Below are positions 52,524-61,250 of a stretch of DNA of 64,000 nt, in pieces; position 1 is the first letter of the stretch, and each line of letters opens with the position of its first letter. The notes under the pieces were generated by a model. That model worked only from the letters and a program-made list of their open reading frames with translations. It searched no databases and was not told the DNA's origin. The position numbers and the translations under genes were made by a program. Source of the DNA: Botrimarina colliarenosi (GTDB taxonomy: Bacteria > Planctomycetota > Planctomycetia > Pirellulales > Lacipirellulaceae); contig NZ_SJPR01000001.1 of assembly GCF_007859955.1 (NCBI RefSeq), forward strand, positions 203,806 through 267,805, written 5' to 3'.

Positions 52524-53999
52524 CTAGCTGGCGGCGAGCCCCCGGTCGACCGACGCCTGTTCGCGGCTATAGACCGCCAAGACCGCCTCGAACGTCTGTT
52601 GGTCGACCTTCCACACCGGGTCGCTGTCGGGGTGCTGGTTGCAGTGCGTCGAGATCAGCCGGAAGAGGAACTTGAACAAGTGCCGCGGCGTGCGGAGCGA
52701 CCGCAGCGCCTCGGCGAGGCGCGTGTCGCTGACCGCCGGGTCGATCAGTTCGCGGAGGGTCGCCGGCTTAGCGTCGGCCTCGGTGCAGGCGGCCAGCCGG
52801 GCGTTCGACAGATCGGAGAGCGCCTCGGCGGTCCAGTCGAGCGACGGGATGACATTCTGCTTGTCGAGCCGCGCCCGCTGATGGAAGTCACGGCCTTCGC
52901 GGTTGAGGTGCTCCAGCACCTCCGCCGGCAACAGCAGCTTGAAGCCCACGCCGGGCTGGCGGAGGAACTTGTTGTCGAGCATCGACCAGACAAAGTCGCG
53001 GATCGCCTCGACCTTGCCCCCTAGGAGGTGTGGCTCGTCGACACGGTCCACCAGCACCATCACGCCGCCGTACCCCAGCGAGCCGAGGACGCCCTGCAGC
53101 TTGCCGAACAACTCGTAGCGGTCGTCGGTGCGGCGTTTGTCGGGGAGCGGCTGGTTCTCCAGGTCGCGTGCCCGCACCCGCATCAACGAGCCGGTCAGCG
53201 CGCCGCGGTCACGCCGCAAGACGCGGACGTTGTTGGCGATCTTCCAGGCCCGCGTCCGCCGGCTCAGCCATTTGGAGATCCAGGGGACCCACGCCGCGGC
53301 GACGGCGACATAGGGCCAGGGCGTTTGCAGCCACTCCCACGCCTTGAACCAGCCGATCGTGCCGAAGATGACTGCCGTGCCAAGCGCGCCAATCTGAAAC
53401 CACCCCGAGGCGCGCCACGAAGGGTAGCCGACCACGCGGGCCAGTTTCCGCCAGCGGACACTTTGCGGCTCGGCGGTCGAGTCGTCGTAGCAGGCGGCCA
53501 GCAGCATCAGGTCGCGCCGCTGCGCGGGGTCGAGTTTCTTGGCGGCGCGGCGGTCAAGCTTGGTCTTGTCGAGCAGCCGGTCCACCAGGTCGGTGACGGC
53601 GATCGAGAGGACCCCATCCATGTGGTCCCACAGCTTCCACTCTTCGAGCACGTGCTCGGCGTCACGCCCCTTGCGGGACGGCAGCCGATCGGCGAAACGG
53701 TCGAGCAGCGGGTTGAAGTCGTCGTACTCGACCACGAAGACGCGGTCTTCGGGCTTGGCCGATTGGTTGTGGCGATCGATCGCTTCGACGATCTGCAGCC
53801 GCATCGCGGTCTTGCCCGCCCCTTTCTCGCCGAACACCAGCGAAGTGGCCGGGTCGTTCGGGCTGCCGTAGACCTTGTCCCAAGCGGGGTGACGCACCTC
53901 GACGCAACGTGACTTGAAGACTTGATCGGTCTGCGCGTCTTCCTCCGCAAACGGGTTGCGGGTGACGCCGTGGTGAGAGAGGAACTGGTCGGTGCGCAT
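52524..53999 (-). CDS. membrane-associated P-loop ATPase (KAP/ORC-like), unknown function
   Basis: 491 residues. Walker A FGEKGAGKTAMRLQIVEAIDRHN lies near 55-77. The Walker B-like VMVLVDRVDEPHLLGG is near 322-337. The middle has two hydrophobic segments (GWFQIGALGTAVIFGTIGW and WPYVAVAAAWVPWI), as in KAP-type NTPases. The remainder is alpha-helical, with KFLFRLISTHCNQHPDSD near the end. The planctomycete members have no assigned role; defence or signalling functions are known for some KAP NTPases but nothing here shows it. Start ATG 53997-53999 (MRTDQFLSHHG). Divergent from the gene at 54187. Confidence 0.75.
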   Translation of the reverse strand: MRTDQFLSHHGVTRNPFAEEDAQTDQVFKSRCVEVRHPAWDKVYGSPNDPATSLVFGEKGAGKTAMRLQIVEAIDRHNQSAKPEDRVFVVEYDDFNPLLDRFADRLPSRKGRDAEHVLEEWKLWDHMDGVLSIAVTDLVDRLLDKTKLDRRAAKKLDPAQRRDLMLLAACYDDSTAEPQSVRWRKLARVVGYPSWRASGWFQIGALGTAVIFGTIGWFKAWEWLQTPWPYVAVAAAWVPWISKWLSRRTRAWKIANNVRVLRRDRGALTGSLMRVRARDLENQPLPDKRRTDDRYELFGKLQGVLGSLGYGGVMVLVDRVDEPHLLGGKVEAIRDFVWSMLDNKFLRQPGVGFKLLLPAEVLEHLNREGRDFHQRARLDKQNVIPSLDWTAEALSDLSNARLAACTEADAKPATLRELIDPAVSDTRLAEALRSLRTPRHLFKFLFRLISTHCNQHPDSDPVWKVDQQTFEAVLAVYSREQASVDRGLAAS

Positions 54000-54103
54000 G
54001 ACGGGTGCCGAGTCGGGGCGAGCTTGGTAAGGCCGAGCGTTGCGTTTTCGCAACAAGCCTACGCTACGGGCCGCGACGCGGGGCGTCAGGGGGGCGGTTT
54101 TCT

Positions 54104-54174
54104 GGCGAGCCGGCGACGCGATTCGTCGGAGTTTTTGGCGGGTTCACTCGGGCGACTCGCGTCGCCGGCTCGCC
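54104..54174. repeat. large palindrome GGCGAGCCGGCGACGCGA
   Basis: Arms 54104-54121 and 54157-54174 are perfectly complementary over 18 nt, with a 35-nt loop. It ends directly before the TATAAT at 54175-54180, so it could affect that promoter. A similar GAGCCGG-type palindrome occurs at 62648-62718. Confidence 0.75.
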
Positions 54175-54180
54175 TATAAT
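54175..54180 (+). promoter_or_regulatory. TATAAT box placing transcription start at the ATG
   Basis: A consensus -10 box, TATAAT, ends 6 nt before the ATG at 54187. Transcription would start close to the ATG, suggesting a leaderless mRNA. No clear -35 box was seen in the palindrome upstream. A consensus match by chance is possible. Confidence 0.4.
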
Positions 54181-54186
54181 CGGTGT

Positions 54187-54693
54187 ATGCCGCAGGACCC
54201 GCTTCCGCCGCTGAGCCCGCTCAAGACCGATCCGAAGTACGGCTACTACCCCTGGTGGCCCGAAGACGGGGACGACTGGGTCCATCCCGGGGATGTCGCG
54301 ACCGCCCGGTCGATGATCCCCAGCCCGCGGGTCTGGCGGCGCGACGGCGAGCGCGGCGGCTACGTTGTCCTGCACTACGGCGACACCGCCATCCGGGTCC
54401 GACGGACCCTGTGGCGCGAGGCGCCCTACGAGGGGATCGACCTGGGAGACTGGGTCGAGGTCCGTTCCCGCGGCATGACCAATGAGCCCCATGTCGGCCA
54501 CGTGCGTGACATGCACTGGGACGAGCACGCCGGCGTCGTGCGTTACTGGCTGACGCTCGGCGACGACACGCCGCTGGAGCGGAGTTACGAGGCGCACGAC
54601 CTCAAGCCGATCGAACCGGCAACGCCACGAGAAGAAGTCCGCCGCGAACCGAGATTCGATGGCTCAGAAGATCTGGATATACTGGAACCATGA
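54187..54693 (+). CDS. hypothetical protein coupled to a toxin-antitoxin pair
   Basis: 168 residues, rich in Trp, Tyr, Asp and Arg. It contains DPKYGYYPWWPEDGDDWVHPGD, RVWRRDG, GYVVLHYGDTAIRVR, GDWVEVRSRGMTNEPHVGHVRDMHWDEHAGVVRYWL. The VxHYG/WVEVRS elements suggest a small beta-barrel (KOW- or SH3-like), but no family is recognised. The start has no ribosome-binding site and follows a TATAAT box at 54175. Its stop overlaps the antitoxin start as ATGA (54690-54693), so the three genes probably form one operon. Confidence 0.7.
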   Translation: MPQDPLPPLSPLKTDPKYGYYPWWPEDGDDWVHPGDVATARSMIPSPRVWRRDGERGGYVVLHYGDTAIRVRRTLWREAPYEGIDLGDWVEVRSRGMTNEPHVGHVRDMHWDEHAGVVRYWLTLGDDTPLERSYEAHDLKPIEPATPREEVRREPRFDGSEDLDILEP

Positions 54694-54956
54694 CCACACT
54701 CACCGCCGCCGACATCCTGCAAGCCGCCCTGGCCTTGCCGAGGCCCGACCGTGAGCGGATCGCTCGCGAACTCTGGGATAGCGTTCCCGCCCCAGGCGTT
54801 ATGAGCGAAGGTGACCCGGGATTCGCCGAAGAGTTGGACCGCAGGGCGCAAGCATTTCGGGACGATCCTTCACGCGCCGTTGATTGGGACGTAGCTCACG
54901 CGGCGGTACTAGAGTCACTCCACCAGCAGCGTGCCGAACGTGCGAATCAGGATTGA
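54690..54956 (+). CDS. addiction-module antitoxin (Unstab_antitox-like)
   Basis: 88 residues. ILQAALALPRPDRERIARELWDSVPAPGV and FAEELDRRAQAFRDDPSRAVDWDV match the pattern of short addiction-module proteins: L-P-x-x-x-R-x-x-L-A-x-x-L-x-x-S-L, then an ELDRR region ending in W-x-x-V. They are typically labile and bind the RelE/ParE toxin. Start ATG 54690 overlaps the upstream stop. The toxin gene begins at 54931 inside its 3' end (26-nt overlap), as is typical for such pairs. Confidence 0.85.
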   Translation: MTTLTAADILQAALALPRPDRERIARELWDSVPAPGVMSEGDPGFAEELDRRAQAFRDDPSRAVDWDVAHAAVLESLHQQRAERANQD

Positions 54957-55242
54957 TCCCGAGGCGATTGTCGAGCTTTCCGACGGCGCCTTGTGGTACG
55001 ACCGAAAGAGCTTCGGTCTCGGAGATGATTTTGTCGCTGAGGTTCATGAAGCGATCGGTAGAATCGCGGATAACCCGAGCCAATTTGGCCGCTACGAAGG
55101 TGGAGGCGTTGTGGGGAAGTACCAACGTGCGCTAGTGAAGCGATTTCCCTACGTCATCATCTTCGAAGCTTTCTCAGACGAAGTGGTCGTCCACTCGATC
55201 AGCCACGGCGCTCAGCGGCCCGGTTACTGGGAAAACCGCTAA
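54931..55242 (+). CDS. RelE/ParE-family toxin
   Basis: 103 residues. It contains [97 protein letters not shown], with the RFPYxIIFE and HGxRxPGYW signatures of ParE/RelE toxins. These either poison gyrase (ParE) or cleave ribosome-bound mRNA (RelE); which applies is not known. GTG 54931 is the first start (GTG 54940 also possible). It overlaps the antitoxin gene by 26 nt and ends 4 nt into the convergent response regulator gene. Confidence 0.88.
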   Translation: MPNVRIRIDPEAIVELSDGALWYDRKSFGLGDDFVAEVHEAIGRIADNPSQFGRYEGGGVVGKYQRALVKRFPYVIIFEAFSDEVVVHSISHGAQRPGYWENR

Positions 55243-56651
55243 CCCACCGCCGGCGCCCGATCCTCCAACCCCAAACGCTTCATCTTCTTGTACAGCGTCG
55301 TGCGGTTGATGCCGAGTTGGTCGGCGGTCTCGTTGCGGTTCCACTGGTTGAGCTCGAGCACCTCGAGGATGATCGCCCGCTCGGGGCCCTCGAGCGCCTC
55401 CTTCAACGACTGGCCGGTGTAGCCGGTCGAACCGCCTCCGCCTGTCAGCCCGGGCAGCCGCATCTCGGGCGGCAAGTCGTGCAGACCGATGACATTGCCA
55501 CGACTGAGCAGCACGCAGCGTTCGACGACGTTTTGCAGTTCGCGGACGTTGCCCGGCCAGTTGTAACGTTGCATCGCCGCGACCGCGTCGTCGCTGAAGC
55601 CCTCGACGTTCGGCCGGTTGGCGTCTTCGCGGACCTCGTCGAGGAACTTCCTGGCGAGCAGCGGGATGTCGCTCGACCGCCCCCGTAGCGGCGGGATCTC
55701 GAGGTTGATGACGTTGATGCGGTAGTAGAGGTCCTGGCGGAACGACCCGTCCGCGACGTTCTTGGCGAGGTCCTCGTTCGTCGCGAGCACAACGCGGACA
55801 TCGACGCGATGCGTCTCGCTGCCGCCGACCGCCTCGAACGCCAGCTCCTGAAGCACGCGGAGCAGCTTGACCTGCATCGCCGGCGTGGCGGTGCCGATCT
55901 CGTCGAGGAAAATCGTGCCGCCATCCGCTTGAAGGAACTTACCGACCTTGTTGCTCACCGCGCCGGTGAAGGCGCCGGCGACGTGTCCGAAGAGCTCGCT
56001 CTCGAGCAGATTTTCAGGGAGGGCGCCGCAGGCGACTTCGACGAACGGCCCGCTGCGACGGTCGCTGCGGGTGTGGATCGCCCGGGCCAGCAGGCTTTTG
56101 CCCGTGCCGCTCTCGCCGGTCACGAGGACGGTGGCGCGGGTGTCGGCGACGCTCTCGATGATGTCGAAGACCCGCATCATCCGCTGATCGGAGCCGACGA
56201 TGTGCCCCATGCCGTGCTTGCGGTCGAGCTTCTGCTTCAGCGCGGTGTTCTCGGCGAGCACCTTCTTCTGCGAGAGGGCCCGCTCGATCGCCATCAGCAG
56301 CTCGTCGTCGATGAGCGGCTTGGTCAGGTAGTCGAAGGCGCCGGCGCGGATCGCGTCGATCGCCGAGTCGGCGTTGCCGTACCCGGTGAGCAGGATGACT
56401 TGCATCCCGGGGCGGCGGCGCAACGCCTGCTCGAGCACGTCGAAGCCGTCGCCATCCTGCAGGCGGATATCGCACAGCAGGAGGTCGTACCCCTTGGCGG
56501 TGAGCCGCTCGACCGCCTCGGCTTGGCCGGTCGCGGTGTCGACGGCGAAGCCCTGGTCGCGGAGCCAGTCAGCCATCGACTCCAGCACTTGGTGGTCGTC
56601 GTCGACCAGCAAGAGCGAACCTTGAACGTCGGCGTGGCGGCTGGAAGACAT
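55239..56651 (-). CDS. sigma-54-dependent response regulator (NtrC family)
   Basis: 470 residues. The receiver domain has [12 protein letters not shown], with the phospho-acceptor in [14 protein letters not shown] (Asp61) and Thr/Lys further on (ILLTGYG, DYLTKPL). The AAA+ domain has Walker [15 protein letters not shown] (sigma-54 contact) in [17 protein letters not shown], and [10 protein letters not shown] as Walker B. The C-terminal Fis-type helix-turn-helix is [23 protein letters not shown]. It is therefore phosphorylation-controlled and activates sigma-54 promoters. Start ATG 56649-56651. It is divergent from the PEP-CTERM gene; no histidine kinase is adjacent. It overlaps the toxin gene end by 4 nt, tail to tail. 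Confidence 0.93.
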   Translation of the reverse strand: MSSSRHADVQGSLLLVDDDHQVLESMADWLRDQGFAVDTATGQAEAVERLTAKGYDLLLCDIRLQDGDGFDVLEQALRRRPGMQVILLTGYGNADSAIDAIRAGAFDYLTKPLIDDELLMAIERALSQKKVLAENTALKQKLDRKHGMGHIVGSDQRMMRVFDIIESVADTRATVLVTGESGTGKSLLARAIHTRSDRRSGPFVEVACGALPENLLESELFGHVAGAFTGAVSNKVGKFLQADGGTIFLDEIGTATPAMQVKLLRVLQELAFEAVGGSETHRVDVRVVLATNEDLAKNVADGSFRQDLYYRINVINLEIPPLRGRSSDIPLLARKFLDEVREDANRPNVEGFSDDAVAAMQRYNWPGNVRELQNVVERCVLLSRGNVIGLHDLPPEMRLPGLTGGGGSTGYTGQSLKEALEGPERAIILEVLELNQWNRNETADQLGINRTTLYKKMKRLGLEDRAPAVG

Positions 56652-56998
56652 GACGCACAGGGGGTGTTTGGCACGGGATCTGGTGTCGCCAAAAACCTAC
56701 GTCACGCCCCGGGTGTGTCAAAAAAGCACGCCGCTATGCGGTCTAGGAGGGCGATTTGGGGCCGGATTGTCGACAGAATCGGCGCTATTCCGGTAACCCG
56801 ACCGGTATGTTGGCGACTTTGCGACGCACCGAATCAACCGCCTCCAGACGCCGGCAAGAATTTTTCGGCGGATTACAAATCTGTCTGGCGCCTCTTCCAT
56901 TCGGTTCGGCGAGCAGTAGGATACGCGCGCCACGCAAAACGCGGCGCCGACCTGGGCGTCCAACCCCGGCGGCACTTCTCTCTCTTCTGAAGGCGCTA
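56652..56998. other. 347-bp divergent intergenic region
   Basis: Separates the sigma-54 response regulator (minus) and the PEP-CTERM gene (plus). No TGGC-N-TGC sigma-54 promoter with correct spacing was found on either strand, though TTGGCACGGGATC (56670-56682) matches only the -24 half. No gene is seen. Confidence 0.45.
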
Positions 56999-57991
56999 AT
57001 GAACGCGAACCTCTCGCGCGCCCATGTGTGGGGCGTGCTGACGCTGGCTTTGTCTATGGGGGTCGTCACACCGGCCCTGGCGCGACTTGGTAGTTTTGTT
57101 CCCGCCGATGGCTACGCGGTGCAGTCGGGCGACATCCGTGGCGATGTCAGCTACTACAACTCTGGCGCCTACGGCGCGAACGCAGGCGGCGGTAGCGGTC
57201 CGACGACGATCACGGCCGACTCGGGATCGTGGAAAGTGATCGGGCCGGCGGGCGGGTACTTCTCTAATCCGGTCGACCGCGCCGCGTATGTCGCCCAAGG
57301 GGTGCCCTACTCGGCCGGCTTCACCAATGCTCTCGCCGCGTACAACGTCGGCGGTCACTCCGGTGGTCGGACCGACAATTTCAATCTCGCGCTCCGCAAT
57401 GACACGCCGCTCGGCACCGGGCCGATGGTCCACGAGTATTTGCTCGATCAGTACGACTTGGGCGTGGCGCCGGCAAGCGTCACGTCGGGGCCCGTCTCGA
57501 TGGGCTTCTACTTCTGCCCCAATCCGGGCGACACGCTGAACCCCAGCCCGGACGGGACGGCGGGGGATAAGTTCACCATGTCATTGGTCGATAGCATCGG
57601 CAACATCGGCCTCCAGTGGGGCTACCTGCGCGACAACTCGGTAGTGTGGCGCGACAGCCCCACCAACCCTTGGAACGCGACATCTTTCGTCGCCGACCAG
57701 ACAAACTGGGACGGCGTGCGAATCAATCTCGACCTGACCGCTGCCGGCACATTTGGCATCGACTACTTCGACGTCTCGGCCAACACCTGGTCGAATCTCG
57801 TCCCGGCAGGCACGGCGATGGGCCAGTCGATGGGAGAATTCACGGTGCTACGCTGGCAACTCGAGGACGGCTTGAGCGCGGGCGTGGGAGGCAAGAACTT
57901 CTTCGACGACTTCAGTTTCTCAACCGTCCCTGAGCCAAGCACGGCGTTGCTAGTGGCGTTAGCTTTGGTCGGTGTAAGAAGCCGGCGTTGA
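56999..57991 (+). CDS. PEP-CTERM sorting-domain secreted protein
   Basis: 330 residues. An N-terminal signal (about residues 8-28) is followed by a Gly/Ser/Asn-rich beta-type region with GPVSMGFYFCPNPGDTLNPSPDGTAGDKFTMSLVDSIGNIGLQWGYL. It ends in VPEPSTALLVALALVGVRSRR, with the PEP motif, a hydrophobic segment and a basic tail, which sort the protein via an exosortase. Exosortase and other sorting genes are not in the window. The ATG at 56999-57001 is chosen because the frame before it is repeat-poor and without a signal. It is followed by a strong palindromic terminator (58008-58076). Confidence 0.9.
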   Translation: MNANLSRAHVWGVLTLALSMGVVTPALARLGSFVPADGYAVQSGDIRGDVSYYNSGAYGANAGGGSGPTTITADSGSWKVIGPAGGYFSNPVDRAAYVAQGVPYSAGFTNALAAYNVGGHSGGRTDNFNLALRNDTPLGTGPMVHEYLLDQYDLGVAPASVTSGPVSMGFYFCPNPGDTLNPSPDGTAGDKFTMSLVDSIGNIGLQWGYLRDNSVVWRDSPTNPWNATSFVADQTNWDGVRINLDLTAAGTFGIDYFDVSANTWSNLVPAGTAMGQSMGEFTVLRWQLEDGLSAGVGGKNFFDDFSFSTVPEPSTALLVALALVGVRSRR

Positions 57992-58007
57992 ATCCTTAAG
58001 ACGTGCT

Positions 58008-58076
58008 GCCCGAGGCTAGCGTCGACGGCTCAAGCGATACGGACTTGAGCCGTCGACGCTAGCCTCGGGCCTTTTC
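58008..58076 (+). terminator. palindromic terminator after the PEP-CTERM gene
   Basis: Arms 58008-58034 and 58044-58070 (GCCCGAGGCTAGCGTCGACGG...) are perfectly complementary over 27 nt and are followed on the plus strand by CTTTTCTT. It also lies after xerC on the minus strand, so it can serve both genes. It is related to the palindromes at 7501 and 49887. Confidence 0.8.
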
Positions 58077-58101
58077 TTGAATTCAACAAGCCATGAGCAC
58101 G

Positions 58102-59001
58102 CTAGCCCGCCCGCGGATGCGCCTTCTCGTACGCCTCGCGGAGCTTGCCGGTGCTGACGTGCGTATAGACCTGCGTTGTGACGAGGCTCGAGTGGCCTAG
58201 CAGTTCCTGCACGCTGCGGATGTCGGCGCCGCGATCCAAGAGATGCGTCGCGTAGCTATGCCGCAAGGTGTGCGGCGACGTCCGCGGGTCGAGTCCCGCG
58301 GTCGCCAGGTGCTTCTCGAGCATGCGGGCGACGCTGCGCGTCGTCAGGCGTCGGCCGAACTTGTTGGTGAAGACGGGCGCCTCGTCCCCTTTCACTTCGT
58401 TGGCGGCCAGCTTGCGGTCGGCCAGCCACGCCTGGAGGGCGTCGGCCGCGTAGGACCCCAACGGCGAGAGCCGTTCTTTGCGTCCCTTGCCGCGGACATG
58501 CAGGAGGCCCTGCGGGAAGTCGAGGTCGCCGTCGTTGAGGCCGACCAGTTCGCTGACACGCAGCCCGGCCGAGTAGAGCGTCTCGAGCAGCGCCCGGTCG
58601 CGGCGGCCCATCGGCTTGTTGGCCGGCGGCGTCGTCAACAGCCGCCCGACCTCTTCGCTCGACAGAAAGTGCGGCAGCTTGCGCGACTTCCGTGGGTTGC
58701 GGAGCGCGTCGGCGGGGCTCGCCTGCACCCAGCCCTCACGGCGGGCGAACTTGAAGAACGACCGCACGGCCGACATCCGCCGGGCGACGCTCGACTTCGC
58801 GTAGCCCGCCTCGCCGAGGGCCGCGACATATCCCCGCAGATCGGCGACCGTGATCGCCGCCGGATCGGGGGTCCTTCCGTCCTCGTCGGCGAGGTACTCG
58901 GCCAGCGCCGAGAGGTCCTCACGGTACGCCTTCACGGTGTGCTCAGAGGCGCCGCGCTCTCGCTGCAGGCGCCGCAGGAACTGTCCGGTGTGGCGACGCA
59001 T
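58102..59001 (-). CDS. xerC: XerC/XerD-type tyrosine recombinase
   Basis: 299 residues. The core-binding SAM-like N-terminal domain (FLRRLQRERGASEHTVKAYREDL) is followed by the catalytic domain with Arg148 (SAGLRVSEL), Lys172 (GKGRKER), His244 and Arg247 (HTLRHSYATHLLDRG), His270 (LLGHSSL) and the nucleophile Tyr279 (TTQVYTHV). The full RKHRH-Y set is present. The length and motif pattern are those of the chromosomal dimer-resolution recombinases rather than phage integrases, but XerC versus XerD cannot be settled. Start ATG 58999-59001. No dif site was seen nearby. Confidence 0.9.
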   Translation of the reverse strand: MRRHTGQFLRRLQRERGASEHTVKAYREDLSALAEYLADEDGRTPDPAAITVADLRGYVAALGEAGYAKSSVARRMSAVRSFFKFARREGWVQASPADALRNPRKSRKLPHFLSSEEVGRLLTTPPANKPMGRRDRALLETLYSAGLRVSELVGLNDGDLDFPQGLLHVRGKGRKERLSPLGSYAADALQAWLADRKLAANEVKGDEAPVFTNKFGRRLTTRSVARMLEKHLATAGLDPRTSPHTLRHSYATHLLDRGADIRSVQELLGHSSLVTTQVYTHVSTGKLREAYEKAHPRAG

Positions 59002-59107
59002 ACCAGAGGCTTGAGGATCGAGGGGTGAGTCCTGAGGGCTCGGCTTGCCGAACGGGGCTTGCCGAACGGATTCGCCAGCGCCGCCCTCGCGCCTCAGGAC
59101 TCGAGTC

Positions 59108-59353
59108 TCACAGCTCGCCTTTCGGCAGCGCCGCGCGGCGGGCCAAACGGTCGTTCACGGCGGTGTGCTTGGTCGCCTCGTTACGGATGCGGCGGCTGAG
59201 GACCGCGGCGTCGTACCAAGTGAAGCTCAGCTCGGGGTTCGACGCTTGCCGGCCCAGGGCGCGGAGCGCCTCGGCCTGCTGAGCGTCGGAGTACAAGAAC
59301 AAGTAGCGTTCGTTGCCCTTTACGAGGGCCAGAACATTGACGTCATCATTCAC
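59108..59353 (-). CDS. small hypothetical protein
   Basis: 81 residues from GTG 59351-59353, with GGAGG about 12 nt upstream. Sequence: NVLALVKGNERYLFLYSDAQQAEALRALGRQASNPELSFTWYDAAVLSRRIRNEATKH. It looks like a small alpha/beta domain; the KGxERYLFLY...RxLGRxAxxPEL...WYDAAVL pattern suggests a conserved planctomycete family of unknown function. The frame is open further upstream to 59710 but overlaps the lipoprotein gene end in non-conserved sequence. It is followed by the xerC gene on the same strand. Confidence 0.65.
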   Translation of the reverse strand: MNDDVNVLALVKGNERYLFLYSDAQQAEALRALGRQASNPELSFTWYDAAVLSRRIRNEATKHTAVNDRLARRAALPKGEL

Positions 59354-59510
59354 GGCGGGTCGCCTCCGTGCGGCGCGAGCGAGGGGAGCGGGGGGTGGGA
59401 GCCGCGAGGGGGTAAGCTGCGCGACGGTCGGGCCCACATCCGTTGGGCCGCCGCTCGGCGCCGCTGTCGTTGCGAGCCTGACTCCGCAACAACTCTCGCT
59501 GCCGAGTGGA

Positions 59511-60668
59511 CTATCGGCCGTCCGACCAGCGACGCACCACTCGCGTTTCATCACCGCCGCCGCGCGCCGAGAGCATCTCAACGAGGTGCTGATGACAGCA
59601 AAAGCGGATGAAATCTTCGCTGCGCGACAGATACGATTGCCATCCACCGAACCGCGCGTCGTCCCGGAAATCGACATAACTGGCAAGCGCGACAGTGAAC
59701 TCGGGGTCATTGCCCCGGAAGACCCGCGTGTGCGTCATAACCGGACCCGGGTTTGGCGTAGCGACGGGCCGCACCGGCGTGGGGCCGGGAGGCGTGAAGC
59801 CGCGTGCATCCGGCCAATTTGGTGGCATAGCGCCGGTCATTTCGAAAGCGCCGCCGGCGCCGCTCGCATCGACTGAGCCAGTTGCGCCGTTCATCGGCTC
59901 TTCGTATGCGGCCTGCTTGAAGGGCGCGCCCGCGCCGTTGTCGGCGTCTTCGCCCGGAGTCGGGAGCTCTTCCGCCCTTGCTGGCGGCGCCACCGGCTTC
60001 GGCGGAACGTCGTCGAACGGGTCCATCGGCGGGATCGAATCGAGGTCCATCGGCTCACGCAGCGGCGACAGGATCGCTTGTTCGGTCGCATTGACAACGG
60101 TCGGCGACTGCGTCTCCATCTGCGCGCGGGCCAGCGCCATCTCGGCCTCGAACACCAAGCGATCCGGAATGAACTCTTCTTGCGATGTCCCCCAAGGCAA
60201 ACCGTAGCCGGCCGGGATCTCGTGGAACCCGGGGTTCGCCGCGTACCACTCGACCCGCATGCCGCACCGCGGCGGGTAGTACGGCGAGTAGTCGGTCACG
60301 GTGCCGATCACCACGGCGTCGACGCCGAGCTTCTTCGCTAGCCAGCGGGCCTGTTCGACCGCTTGCTCGGGCGGGTCGAACGTGACCCCGTACTGCCGAA
60401 TCGCGGCCTCGACCGCCGCCACGGGGACCACCTCGAAGCCGGGGATCCCCTGCAGCTCGGCGTAGTAGGCCAGCGCGAACTCGCGGCCATCGACCGTCGG
60501 CTCGGCGCTCTGGTTGAAGAACGGAACGACCGCCACGCGGCTAAGCTGCGGAAACGGGTTGTGCACCACCGGCTGGTGCGCCACTTCCGGCAGCAGCAGC
60601 GAGCACCCACTGGCCAGGAAGACCAGCGGCGCGAGGGCCAGCAGCAGGGATTGGGGGCCGCGATTCAT
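59511..60668 (-). CDS. lipoprotein with a CsgG/LpoB-like nucleotide-binding-type domain
   Basis: 385 residues, lipobox near residues 17-22 (VFLASGC, Cys22). The N-terminal folded region has RVAVVPFFNQSAEPTVDGREFALAYYAELQGIPGFEVVPVAAVEAAIRQYGV...ARWLAKKLGVDAVVIGTVTDYSPYYPP, resembling the CsgG/LpoB/GNA1162-type outer-membrane lipoprotein fold (strand, helix, G-x-D-AVVIGxV). The second half is Pro/Ala-rich and disordered until a C-terminal helix-containing segment ending near residue 385. Related to secretion- or wall-linked lipoproteins; no partner identified. Start ATG 60666-60668. Confidence 0.75.
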   Translation of the reverse strand: MNRGPQSLLLALAPLVFLASGCSLLLPEVAHQPVVHNPFPQLSRVAVVPFFNQSAEPTVDGREFALAYYAELQGIPGFEVVPVAAVEAAIRQYGVTFDPPEQAVEQARWLAKKLGVDAVVIGTVTDYSPYYPPRCGMRVEWYAANPGFHEIPAGYGLPWGTSQEEFIPDRLVFEAEMALARAQMETQSPTVVNATEQAILSPLREPMDLDSIPPMDPFDDVPPKPVAPPARAEELPTPGEDADNGAGAPFKQAAYEEPMNGATGSVDASGAGGAFEMTGAMPPNWPDARGFTPPGPTPVRPVATPNPGPVMTHTRVFRGNDPEFTVALASYVDFRDDARFGGWQSYLSRSEDFIRFCCHQHLVEMLSARGGGDETRVVRRWSDGR

Positions 60669-60815
60669 CGAGTCGTGCGTCGTGACGCCAGCAGGCCCCC
60701 CTGCTAGCACGAGGCGCAACCGCGCCTACCTCGGAAGGATCGTCGCAACCGGCCCAACCGCTTTAACCGAAATCGAGAAAGAGTCGTGGGAGGGGATCAC
60801 GCCAAGGCGCAAAGC

Positions 60816-61208
60816 TCAAGGCGTTGCAGGCGTCCAAGCGATCCGCGGGGGCAAGCCGTCCCGCACCAGCACCTCGATGGAATCATCCCCTGCCGTTAGC
60901 CGAAAGCGACGGAACGGCTTGTCGAGATGGTCCTCGAAAATCTTGTGGTCAGGCAGATGAGTCGACTGTCGGTCGTGCGGTAGTTCGCAAAACAAGGGCT
61001 GGTAGTCTCCGACATCCGAGTACCGCGAGAGACAAGCGCCATCGACAAAGGCGAAAGACTGGACGTCGTCGAAAACGAAGATCATCCGCCCCTCGACCTG
61101 AGCGTCCTCCGGCTCCCAGACGGCTCTCCCGATTGAAAGCTGAAGCCCTCCCTCCCAGGTGATGGATTCAAGGAACCAATGGAGGCATCGTTCGTGGTCG
61201 ATGTCCAT
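60816..61208 (-). CDS. hypothetical protein, 130 residues
   Basis: Sequence MDIDHERCLHWFLESITWEGGLQLSIGRAVW...MIFVFDDVQSFAFVDGACLSRYSDVGDYQPLFCELPHDRQSTHLPDHK, acidic and beta-rich, soluble. No family recognised; the pattern resembles small uncharacterised proteins sometimes seen near toxin or immunity genes, but nothing supports that here. Base composition (slightly lower GC, more A) differs a little from neighbours. It lies between repeat words of the GCCAAGGCGCAAAG type, suggesting an inserted segment. Start ATG 61206-61208. Confidence 0.55.
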   Translation of the reverse strand: MDIDHERCLHWFLESITWEGGLQLSIGRAVWEPEDAQVEGRMIFVFDDVQSFAFVDGACLSRYSDVGDYQPLFCELPHDRQSTHLPDHKIFEDHLDKPFRRFRLTAGDDSIEVLVRDGLPPRIAWTPATP

Positions 61209-61250
61209 CTTGCTTCTTCGCGCCTTGGCGACTTTGCGTGAGGGTCGCTC

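Noticed and set aside
56652..56998. Sigma-54 promoter upstream of the PEP-CTERM gene
   Set aside because: Only half-matches (TTGGCAC) with no GC dinucleotide at the right spacing.
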